NCBI RefSeq assembly: GCF_042186555.1 | Contig: NC_133330.1 | Location: forward strand, 342,189,911 to 342,253,910 | Length of the DNA stretch: 64,000 nucleotides | Origin: Aquarana catesbeiana | Lineage: Eukaryota; Chordata; Amphibia; Anura; Ranidae | Direction of reading: 5' to 3' | Part shown: positions 13,801-25,800 of the stretch, in pieces | Numbering within the stretch: the first letter of the stretch is position 1 | How the letters are laid out: each line of letters starts with the position of its first letter | Notes under the pieces: generated by a model | The model's input: the letters and a program-made list of their open reading frames with translations, nothing else | Told to the model about the DNA's origin: nothing | Database searches by the model: none | Translations under genes and position numbers: made by a program

Positions 13801-16800
13801 CACTGTGCAATGTGCTGGGCTGTTCAGCAGTGCCCACCATGTCATGTGCAGTTCCTAACATGTAATGTGCAGTTGCATTGCCCACCATGAAATGTGCTGT
13901 GCCATGCAGTGCCCACCATGTAATGCGCTCTACCCACCATGTAATGTGCTGTGCCATGCAGTGCCAACCGTGTCATGTGCAGTGCCCACCATGTAAATTA
14001 CTGTGCAGTGCCCAACCTGTCGTGCTGTGTTGTGCCCACCATGTCATATGCTGCGCCATGCAGTGCTTACCATGTAATGTGCTGTACCCAGCATGTAAGG
14101 TGCTGTACATTGTCCACCATGGCATGTGCCGTGCAGTACCCACAATGGAATGCACTATGCAGGGCTCACCATGTCATGTGCGGTGTACACCAATTAATGT
14201 GCTGTGCTGTGTCATGCAGTGCCCACCATATCATGTGGTGTCATGCAGTGCCCACCTTGCCATGTGCTGTGCAGTGCCCACCATGCCATGTGCAGTACCC
14301 ACCATATAATATGCTGTGCCCACCATATAATGTGCTGTGCAGTGCCCACTTGTAATGTGCAGTGCCCACCATGTAATGTGCTCAGCTATGCCCGCCATGT
14401 CATGTGCTGTGCCCACCATATAAGGTCCTGTGCCCACCGTGTGCATGTGCTGTGTCCACCATGCAATGTGCTGTGTTGTGCAGTACCAACCATGTCATGT
14501 GCTGTGCCCACCATATAATGTACTGTGCCTACCTTTTAATGTGCTGTATTGGGCAGTGCCAACAGTGTAATGTGCTGTGCCCGCCATGTAATGTGCTTCG
14601 CCCACCATTAAATGTGCTGTATCCATGTATCCACCATGTAATGTGTAGTGCCAACCATGTAATGTACTGTGCTATCCCCCCCCCGTGTAATGTACTATGC
14701 TGTGCCCCCCAGAGACTCACCCCCTCACTCTCACCCCCCCCCCTCTCCCTCTTTCACCCCCCTCTCTCTCCATCCCCTCTCCTTCACCCTGTTCTCTCTC
14801 TCACCCCCTTCATCCCCCATTCTCTCTCTCTTGCCCCCTTCAACCCCCTCTTTCCTACCACCCTCTCTCTCTTTCACCCTCTCTCTATTCCCCTTTTTCT
14901 CACCCCCTTTCTCTCATCCCCATCTCTCTCATTCAATGCCTTTCTCTCTCTTTCCCCCTCCCTCTCATCCCCTCTCTTTCAGCCCCCTATCTCGCTATCA
15001 CCCCCCCCCCCCCCTCTCTCTCTCTACCACTCTCTCACACCCCTCTCTCTCTTTAATTTAATTCAACAAAAAATTGTTTGCGTTTTCATTTTATTTATTT
15101 TCATAAAAAGGCCCACCAAAATCCTTAGCACCAGGCCCATGTTGCTCTTAATCTGGCCCTGCTACTCCCGCACCTCTCACCCCTCCCGCACCTCTCCCCA
15201 CTCACACCTCTCCTCTCCTGTACATCTCACCCCTCCCACATCTCTCACCCCTCCCGCACCTCTCACCCCTTCCGCACCTCTCACCCCTCCCGCACCTCTC
15301 CCCACTCACACCTCTCCTCTCCTGTACATCTCTCCCTTCCCACACCTCTCCCCTCCCACACCTCACCTCTCCTGTACATCTCACCCCTCCCACACCTCTC
15401 ACCCCTCCCAGACCTCTCCTGCACCTCTCACTCCTCCCACACCTCTCCCCTCCCACACCTCTCCCCACTCACACCTCACCTCTCCTGTACATCTCACCCC
15501 TTCCACACCTCTCCCCTCCCACACCTCACCTCTCCTGTACATCTCACCCCTTCCACACCTCTCCCCTCCCACACCTCCCACACCTCTCACCCCTCCCACA
15601 CCTCTCCTCACTCACACCTCACATTTTTTGTACCTGTCACCTCTCCCACACCTCTCACACCTCACCTCTCCTGTACATCTCACCCCTTCCACACCTCCCC
15701 CCTCCCGCACCTCTCCTCTCCTGTACATTTTACCCCCCCCACACCTCTCCCCTCCCACACCTCTCACCCCTCCCGCACCTCTCCCCACTCACACCTCACC
15801 TCTCTTGTACATCTCACCCCTTCCACACCTCTCCCCTCCCACACCTCACCTCTCCTGTACATCTCACCCCTTTCACACCTCTCCTCTCCTGTACATATCA
15901 CCCCCCCCGCACCTCTCACCCCTCCCGCACCTCTCACCCCTCCCGCACCTCTCCCCACTCACACCTCACCTCTCATGTACATATCACCCCTCCTGCACCT
16001 CTCACCCCTCCTGCACCTCACCTCTCCTGTACATCTCACCCCTTCCACACCTCTCCCCTCCCACACCTCACCTCTCCTGTACATCTCACCCCTTCCACAC
16101 CTCTCCCCTCCCACACCTCACCTCTCCTGTACATCTCACCCCTTTCACACCTCTCCTCTCCTGTACATATCACCCCCCCCGCACCTCTCACCCCTCCCGC
16201 CTCACCTCTCATGTACATATCACCCCCCCGCACCTCTCACCCCTCCCGCACCTCTCACCCCTCCCGCACCTCTCACCCCTCCTGCACCTCTCACCCCTCC
16301 TGCACCTCACCTCTCCTGTACATCTCACCCCTTCCACACCTCTCCCCTCCCACACCTCACCTCTCCTGTACATCTCACCCCTTTCACACCTCTCCTCTCC
16401 TGTACATATCACCCCCCCGCACCTCTCACCCCTCCCGCACCTCTCCCCACTCACACCTCTCACCCCTCCCGCACCTCTCACCCTTCCTCTCCTGTACATC
16501 TCACCCCTCCCACACCTCTCCCCACTCACACCTCACCTCTCATGTACATCTCACCCCCCCACACCTCTCACCCCTCCCGCACCTCTCACCCCTCCTGCAC
16601 CTCTCCCCACTCACACCTCACCTCTCCTGTACATCTCACCCCTTCTGCACCTCTCACCCCTCCCACACCTCTCCTCTCCCACACCTATCCCCGCTCACAC
16701 CTCACCTCTCATGTACATTTCACCCCTTCCACACCTCTCCCCTCCCGCACCTCTCCCCACTCACACCTCACCTCTCCTGTACATCTCACCCCTTCCACAC

Positions 16801-19800
16801 CTCTCCCCTCCCACACCTCACCTCTCCTGTACATCTCACCCCTCCCACACCTCACCTCTCCTGTACATCTCACCCCTTCCACACCTCTCACCCCTCCCGC
16901 ACCTCACCTCTCCTGTAATCCTCCCCCCTCTTACCCCTCATGTTATGTCTGTATTATTTTGGATATCATATGTTCTAACATCTCCAGCATGGGAAAGCCT
17001 CCACCTTCTTTTGCTTAGTTTTCTGCTTTAAATAAAATCAGAGTGAGGGATAAAACTTGTAGGAGACGTTATGGGGACGCACCTTGTGTCCAGCCTCCTC
17101 CAGGAGGGTTTTCGTTTCCTGGATTGCTCGCCTGGCGCTCGGATGGGGGAGGAAATATCCATCGGTGTCATAGAATCCAATGGTCAGACGCTTTGTGGAT
17201 TTATAGATCTGTAAGAAGAAAACTGCATCATGAAAATGATAAATACCAAACAAACGTTCCAGAAACATCTCTATCATTTCTTACTGACTCTGAGAGGTGA
17301 CACAAGAGAGGAGATATTGTCCCTGGATGGGACCAAAATACCCACAACATGGTGGGAAAGTATAGGGAGATATTATACCTGCTTCAAAGAACAAGGGAAG
17401 GGCCGATCAGAGGAGACACAGAGATGAGAGGGGCCTCAAAGGAGGCATATCAGAGATCAGAGATGAGAAGGGCCTCAAAGGAGGCATATCAGAGATCAGA
17501 TATGAGAGGGGCCTCAGAGGAGACATATCAGAGATCAGATATGAGAGGGGCCTCAGAGGAGACATATCAGAGATCAGAGATGAGAGGGGCCTCAGAGGAG
17601 ACATATCAGAGATCAGAGATGAGAGGGGCCTCAGAGGAGACATATCAGGGGGTGAGGGGCCTCAGAGGAGACATATCAGGGGGTGAGGGGCCTCAGAGGA
17701 GACATATCAGGGGGTGAGGGGCCTCAGAGGAGACATATCAGGGGGTGAGGGGCCTCAGAGGAGACATATCAGGGGGTGAGGGGCCTCAGAGGAGACACAT
17801 CAGAGATGAGAGGAGCCTCAAAGGAGACATATCAGGGGGAGAGGGCCTCAGAGGAGACATATCAGAGATGAGAGGGGCCTCAGAGGAGACATATCAGAGA
17901 TGAGAGGGGCCTCAGAGGAGACATATCAGAGGGGAGAGGGCCCCAGAGGAAACATATCAGAGATGAGAGGGGCCTCAGAGGAGACATATCAGGGGGAGAG
18001 GGGCCTCAGAGGAGACATATCAGAGATGAGAGGGGCCTCAGAGGAGACATATCAGAGGGGAGAGGGCCCCAGAGGAAACATATCAGAGATGAGAGGGGCC
18101 TCAGAGGAGACATATCAGGGGGAGAGGGGCCTCAGAGGAGACATATCAGAGATGAGAGGGGCCTCAGAGGAGACATATAAGAGATGAGAGGGGCCTCAGA
18201 GGAGACATATAAGAGATGAGAGGGGCCTCAGAGGAGACATATCAGAGGGTAGAGGGGCATCAAAGGAGACATATCCAAGGGTAGAGGGGCCCCAGAGGAG
18301 TCACATTAGAGATGAGAGGGGCCTCAGGGGAGACACGTCAGAGATGAGAGGGGCCTCAAAGCAAACATATCAGAGGGGAGGGGGGTCTTAAAGGAAACAT
18401 ATCAGAGGGGAGAGGGGCCTCAGAGGAGACCGATCAGACAGGAGACACATCAGAAGGGGAGGGGCCCTCTAGGAGACTTTTTGGACAGGAGAAACATCAG
18501 AGGAGAGATGAGCCCCAGTGGAGACCTTTAAAAGGAGACATATCAGACAGCAGACAAATCAAAAGAGAGAGGGGCCCCAGAGGAGGCATATCACACAGGA
18601 GACATATCACACAGGAGACACATCAGAGGGGAGAGGGGCCTCAGAGGAGACACATCAGAAAAGAGAGGGGCCTCAGAGGAGATACTTCAGCGATGAGAGG
18701 GGCCTCAGAGGAGACACATCAGAGGGGAGAGGGGTCCCAGAGGAGACGCATCAGAAGGGAGAGGGGTCTCAGAGCAGACCTATCGGACAGGAGACATATC
18801 AGAAGGGGGAGGGGCCCTAGGAGGAGACATATCAGACAGCAGAGGGGCCCCAGAGGAGACATATCACACAGGAGACACATCAGAGGGGAGAGGGGCCCCA
18901 GAGGAGACATATCAGTGGAGAGAGAGGGCCCCAGAAGAGACATATCAGACAGGAGAGACAACCAAGGAGAGAGGTGCCCTAGAGGAGACATATCAGACAG
19001 GAGAGACAACAGTGGAGAGAAGGGCCCCAGAGGAGACATATCAGAGGAGATGGAGCACAGCCTAGCCATCTTGGATCCAGAGAGAACCTGAGACCTCACA
19101 GCAAAGGTTCCAGATCAGATGATCACAGTTCGTACCTCGTCTCTGAATGGTAGCGGGGGGATGGTGGAGTCCAGCTGGAAAAATTCATCGCAGAGCACGG
19201 CTTTCATAAACAGGGCCAGGCTGTCCACATCTCGTGCCATGGGACCTGGCATATTGACAGCTGGGGACACCAAACATACAATGTGAGATCTTATCAGAGA
19301 CAACATACAGCTCCATGTACAGAATGTCATGTCTGATCTACATGCTGATGGAGGACAGAGGACAGCACACACAGCAGATGATATCCACAGTACAGTGTAG
19401 GATGTTTTAATATCGGTTCAGCAGTTTTATCGAAATGTTCTTGATAAAATTATACAAATGGCTGACCTGATTTCATCCCGCTGACTGGAGACAGCAATCC
19501 TTTCTCACTAGAAAACACAGAAATGACATTAGAGGACAAACAGAGACACAAACTGTCCTGTAATGGAAAGTGCCCCATCCATAATACGGGCCCCGAGCAT
19601 TGTGAGGACCCCTCTACACCATCTAGTAAATTCTCTGATGTCTGGAAAGGTTCTCATGAATGCAGGTCATAGGATATCTAGTAGTAGTTGGTCAAATGGA
19701 TCCAGGTCATGAGATATCTAGTAGTAGTTGGTCGTATGGATCCAGGTCATGAGATATCTAGTAGTAGTTGGTCGTATGGATCCAGGTCATGAGATATCTA

Positions 19801-22800
19801 GTAGTAGTTGGTCTCATGGATCCAGGTCATGGTATATCTAGTAGTAGTTGGTCTCATGGATCCAGGTCATGGTATATCTAGTAGCAGTTGGTCGTATGGA
19901 TCCAGGTCATGAGATATCTAGTAGTAGTTGGTCTCATGGATCCAGGTCATGGTATATCTAGTAGTAGTTGGTCTCATGGATCCAGGTCATGGTATATCTA
20001 GTAGTAGTTGGTCTCATGGATCCAGGTCATGGTATATCTAGTAGTAGTTGGTCTCATGGATCCAGGTCATGGTATATCTAGTAGCAGTTGGTCGTATGGA
20101 TCCAGGTCATGAGATATCTAGTAGTAGTTGGTCTCATGGATCCAGGTCATGGTATATCTAATAGTAGTTGGTGGTATGGATCCAGGTCATGAGATATCTA
20201 GTAGTAGTTGGTCATATGGATCCAAGTCATAGGATATCTAGGAGCAGTTGTGGCTGGTGCTCAAAATTTTTGGGGGGCACAAATTTAAAAAGTAAACTGT
20301 TAGTAATGCAGGACTGTAAGCCATTTATAAGGTGATTATGTGATTATTACTGCTAGATAAAACTATGCCCATCAATTGCAGCCTCACTGTGCCTATCACA
20401 GTAGGCCAATCACATCCACATTTCAAGTAAAATAAAATAAAACCACTTAACATAAGGTGTCCCAATCAGAATCCCCCTTTACAGCAGGTACCTCCCTTTA
20501 CAACAGGTGTCCCCATCAGCATCCCCTATACATCAGCTGTCACCATCAGAGTCCCCCTATACATCAGATGTCACCATCAGAGTCCCCCTATACATCAGAT
20601 GTCCCCATCAGAGTCCCCCTTTACATCAGATGTCACCATTAGAATCCTCCTTTACATTAAATGTCCCCATCAGAGTCCCCCTTTACATTAGATGTCCCCA
20701 TCAGAGTTCCTCTTTACATTAAATGTCCCCATCAGAGTCCTCCTTTACATTAGATGTCCCCATCAGAGTTCCTCTTTACATTAGATGTCCCCATCAGAGT
20801 CCTCCTTTACATTAGATGTCCCCATCAGAGTCCTCCTTTACATTAGATGTCCCCATCAGAGTCCCCCTTTACATCAGATGTCACCATCAGAGTCCTTCTT
20901 TACATCAGATGTGACCATCAGAGTCCCCCTTTACATCAGATGTCCCCATCAGAGTCCCCCTTTACATTAGATGTCCCCATCAGAGTCACCCTTTACATCA
21001 GATGTCCCCATTAGAGTCCTCCTTAACAACCAGATGTCCCCATCAGAGTCCTCCTTTACATTAGATGTCACCATCAGAGTCCCCCTTTACATCAGATGTC
21101 CCCATTAGAGTCCCCCTTTATATTAGATGTCCCCATCAGAGTCCTTCTTTACATCAGTTGTCCCCATCAGAGTCCTCCTTTACATTAAATGTCCCCATCA
21201 GAGTCCCCCTTTACATTAGATGTCCCCATCAGAGTTCCTCTTTACATTAGATGCACCCATCAGAGTCCCCCTTTACATCAGATGTCACCATCAGAGACCC
21301 CCTTTACATTAGATGCCCCCCCCCACCCCCCTTCGGACTGACAGCTCTCACAGCAAGTCGCCTTCCATCCACCTTTGGACCGGCCGGAATGAGTCACGGG
21401 ACCCGCCAATCACACACCACAGCAGGGAACCATGCTATAGACTTATAGAGGAAGTGTTCAGGGCGCAGAGCTTAGCGCCCCGAGGACTTTCTTAAGGAAG
21501 CCAATAGAGCTTCTTGTGTGCAATCACGTGATTGCAAACACGTCATGCTTCCCATAGCAGCTGTGTGTCCGGCACCCTGCACACACTTAAAGGGACACTA
21601 TTTATTTTTTTATTTTTTCAGTGATTGCAGCACGTCATGCTTCTCATACACCTGTGTGTCCGGCATCCTACACACACTTAAAGGGCCATTATTTTTTTTT
21701 AATTATTTTTTTTATTTTTATGATAAGTAGCTTGGGGGGGGGGAGGGGGGCGGTGCCCCAGCGCCCCCAATGGGCAGGCCGCCACTGTCTAGAAGTAGTT
21801 GGTCTCATGGATTCAGGTCATGGTATATCTAGTAGAAGTTCGTCTTATGGATCCAGGTCATGGATGATCTAGTAGTAGTTGGTCTCATGGATCTAGGTCA
21901 TGGTATATCTAGTAGTAGTTGGTCTCATGGATCCAGGTCATGGTATATCTAGTAGTAGTTGGTCTCATGGATCCTGGTCATGGCATATCTAGTAGTAGTT
22001 GGTCTCATGGATCCTGGTCATGGTATTTTTAGTAGTATTTGGTCTCATGGATCCTGGTCATGGTATTTTTAGTAGTATTTGGTCTCATGGATCCTGGTCA
22101 TGGTATTTTTAGTAGTAGTTGGTCTCAGGGATCCAGATCATAGGATATCCAGTATTGCAGTGCAGGTCCCCAGTTCACTACGGTAAGTCCAGGGCATATA
22201 AGGTGACAAGAGACCTCCCGAGGTAACACCTTATACTGGACATCTGAGAGCTCTAATTGGCTGAGGTCAGTAAATGATTCCCAGTATTCAGTATTTATAG
22301 GGATATAGAAGCACTGACCTCAGCCGGTCTCCAGAGGGTTTGAGGCCACAGATTCCACAGAAACTACAAGGCATTCTGATACTTCCCAAAACGTCAGTGC
22401 CCACTCCGAGGATGGCTCCGCCCCCTGCGATCAGAGCACCTTCACCTCCGCTAGAGCCCCCACATGTCTTCTTGTGATTGTGCGGGTTCAGAGTCTGTCC
22501 GTAGATGGAGTTACTGCAATCAAAGCTGAAAGAACAAAAAATAATCACCATTATTTGGGAATGTATTCACTACCAAAAGTTTATATACAGAAATATTCTA
22601 CAGAAATCCCAGTCCTTGAAGACGAGCTTCAGAAAAAAAAAAAATTATTCAACATTCACCTTCACAGCCACAACTGAATCCCAGCATTCACTACACAGTC
22701 AGGACTGAATCCCAACATTCACTACACAGTCAGGACTGAATCCCAGCATTCACTACACTGTCAGGACTGAATCCCAGCATTCACTACACTGTCAGGACTG

Positions 22801-25800
22801 AATCCTAGCATTCAATACACAGTCAGGACTGAATCCCAGCATTCACTACACAGCCAGGACTGAATCCCAGCATTCACTACACAGCCAGGACTGAATCCCA
22901 GCATTCACTACACAGTCAGGACTGAATCCCAGCATTCAATACACAGTCAGGACTGAATCCCAGCATTCACTACACAGTCAGGACTGAATCCCAGCATTCA
23001 CTACACAGTCAGGACTGAATCCCAGCATTCACCACACAGTCAGGACTGAATCCCAGCATTCACTACACTGTCAGGACTGAATCCCAGCATTCAATACACA
23101 GTCAGGACTGAATCCCAGCATTCACTACACAGTCAGGACTGAATCCCAGCATTCACTACACAGTCAGGACTAAATCCCAGCATTCACTACACAGTCAGGA
23201 CTGAATCCCAGCATTCACTACACAGTCAGGACTGAATCCCAGCATTTACTACACAGTCAGGACTGAATCCCAGCATTTACTACACAGTCATGACTGAATC
23301 CCAACATTCACTACACAGTCAGGACTGAATCCCAGCATTCACTACACAGTCAGGACTGAATCCCAACATTCACTACACAGTCAGGACTGAATCCCAGCAT
23401 TCACTACACAGTCAGGACTGAATCCCAGCATTCACTACACAGTCAGGACTGAATCCCAGCATTCACTACACAGTCAGGGCTGAATCCCAGCATTCACGAC
23501 ACAGTCAGGACTGAATCCCAGCATTCACTACACAGTCAGGACTGAATCCCAGCATTCACTACACAGTCAGGACTGAATTCCAACATTCACTACACAGCCA
23601 GGACTGAATCCCAACATTCACCACACAGTCAGGACTGAATCCCAGCATTCACTACATTGTCAGGACAGAATCTCAGAATTAAGAATATTGCTTTGTTCAG
23701 GGACACTAGTGACCGGAATGATGTAATTTACAGACTCCACATTTTCTGGGTAAACATTTGGGGACATTCTGGTGCAGTGATTACTTGATCAGGGATTGGG
23801 GAACGTTGGTTTTCACGAATGGGATGGCTCCCTGTTTTTTCAGCACATGGACCAGCGCACTGTCCTCGGCATCCAGCGTTCCCAGGAAATGGACCAGACC
23901 GCAGTGCTTGTTATGTCCCTGAAAAAAAGATAAATCCCGGAGTCATTCCTCCACAAAAAACATCACTCCAGACTTCCACCTGTTTGACTGAATGAGCCCA
24001 CCAAAGTGATCACATGGTGAAGGACCAGCGTTACTGTGTCCCATAGGAAATAGAGGATATGCTGGTATGGGGATAGGAACAGGTGAGGAATGTGCAATTT
24101 ATTAGTGGTATGGAAATTGGATGAAGGTATAAGAGAGGAGCATACAATATGGTGGTATGGGAATTGTAAGGAGGTTCAGGACAGGAATGTACACTCTGTT
24201 GGTGGTATGGGATTGGGTTCAGACACAGGAAAGGGAACATACAATCTGTTGGTGGTATGGGAGCTGGATTTAGGTACAGAAGAAGAGCATACAATATGGT
24301 GGTATTGGATTGGATGGAGGTACAGGAGAGCAGCATACAATATGGTGGTATTGGATTGGATGGAGGTACAGGAGAGCAGCATACAATATGGTGGTATTGG
24401 ATTGGTTGGAGATACAGGAAAGGCAACATACAATCTGTTGGTTGTATGGGAGCTGAATTTAGGTACAGAAGAGGAGCATACAATATGATGGTCTTTGGGA
24501 ATCAGATTGAGGTACAGGCGAGGAGCATACCATATGATGGTATGGGATTGGTTGGAGGTACAAGAGAGGAGCATACAATATGGTGGTATGGGATTGGATG
24601 GAGGTACAGGAGAGGATCATACAATATGGTGGTATGGGATTGGATGGAGGTACAGGAGAGGATCATACAATATGGTGGTATGGGATTGGAGGGAGGTACA
24701 GGAGAGGAGCATATGATATGGTGGTATGGGATTGGATGGAGGTACAGGAAAGGAGCATACAATATGGTGGTATGGGATTGGACGGAGGTACAAGAGAGGA
24801 GCATACAATATAGTGGTATGGGATTGGATGATAGTACAGGAGAGGAGCATACAATATGGTGGTATGGGATTGGATGGAGGTACAGGAGAGGAGCATACAA
24901 CATGGTGGTATGGGATTGGATTGAGGTACAGGAGAGGAGCATACAACATGGTGGTATGGGATTGAAGGGAGGTACAGGAGAGGAGCATACAATATGGTGG
25001 TATGGGATTGGAGGGAGGTACAGGAGAGGAGCATACAGTCTTTTTGCGGTTTGGGAATTGGATGGAGGGACAGGTGAATCAAGTGATTTATATGGGGCCA
25101 CCCAAGAACACCACACCTTGTATCCAACGTTGTCCTTCAGTGAGATTGGTACTCCATAGAGAAGACCTTTCTCTGGCTGCTTCTTTAGCTCCTGCAGCTG
25201 CGTCTCACACTCTGCCAGGAACTCTGTCACACAGTTCACTTCTCGTGTCACTTCCAAAGCCTGAATCATAAATAAGACACAATGGGATTTACTAACATGG
25301 AGGAAACGTCACTGTTGTCATCACAAGTTATTGGTGTCACATGAGCCTGAACATCTCAGAATTGAGTTCTAAAAGAACAGAAGTTCTCCAATCTCTTGAT
25401 CTGTGAATGGGGGTGTCTATCTATACAAAGGCGATGTAACACATTGTAGAATATGATAACAATGAAGAGGAATGTCCTCCTGTATGCTACGTGAGGCCAG
25501 TCCATAGATGATCTCCAATGTGAACAGCAGGAGCCAGATATTGGCTGATGGCCGAGGAAAGTAGAAAGATAGTGCTAGACCCGCAGGGTGATCTCACTGG
25601 TATTGCTATCTTATGATATTGATGTTGGTGTAAATGATCTGTCCCTTGGACAGGCGACTTCGACACCCCAGAGGATCTCCATCATCTCCTTGGCTTGTAG
25701 TGTAATGTAAAAAAATTGAAGTGCCACACCCTTGCTAAGAGGTCCAGATACAACTTTATTCGGATAAAAGTCAGGGAGGACAATCCACAAGGTATCCAAT

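Larger units (their letters stand above)
10333..15161. mobile_element. hAT-like insertion carrying a 4-kb minisatellite
   Basis: Termini CAGGGCCGGATTAA and TTAATCTGGCCCTG are inverted. Both sides have the perfect 8-bp duplication CTACTCCC (10325-10332 and 15162-15169). No transposase frame; the interior is almost entirely tandem repeat. Lies in gene A intron 8. Confidence 0.88.
19660..22150. repeat. 40-bp minisatellite in gene A intron 5, split by an insertion
   Basis: Units of 'gtagtagttggtctcatgga' plus 'tccaggtcatggtatatcta' at 19660-20244 and again at 21788-22150. The gap is the hAT-like element at 20245-21787. Confidence 0.95.

Noticed and set aside
10691..13858. Cys/His-rich open frames resembling zinc-finger repeats
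   Set aside because: They come from the 'catgtcatgtgcattgcagtg' minisatellite. The Cys/His spacing is not that of any zinc finger and is set by the unit length.
14404..17031. An 875-codon open frame on the plus strand across C-rich sequence
   Set aside because: It runs through two minisatellites, a CT tract and a transposon end. The composition is Pro/Ser/Leu/His periodic, following the repeat units; no start context or domain.
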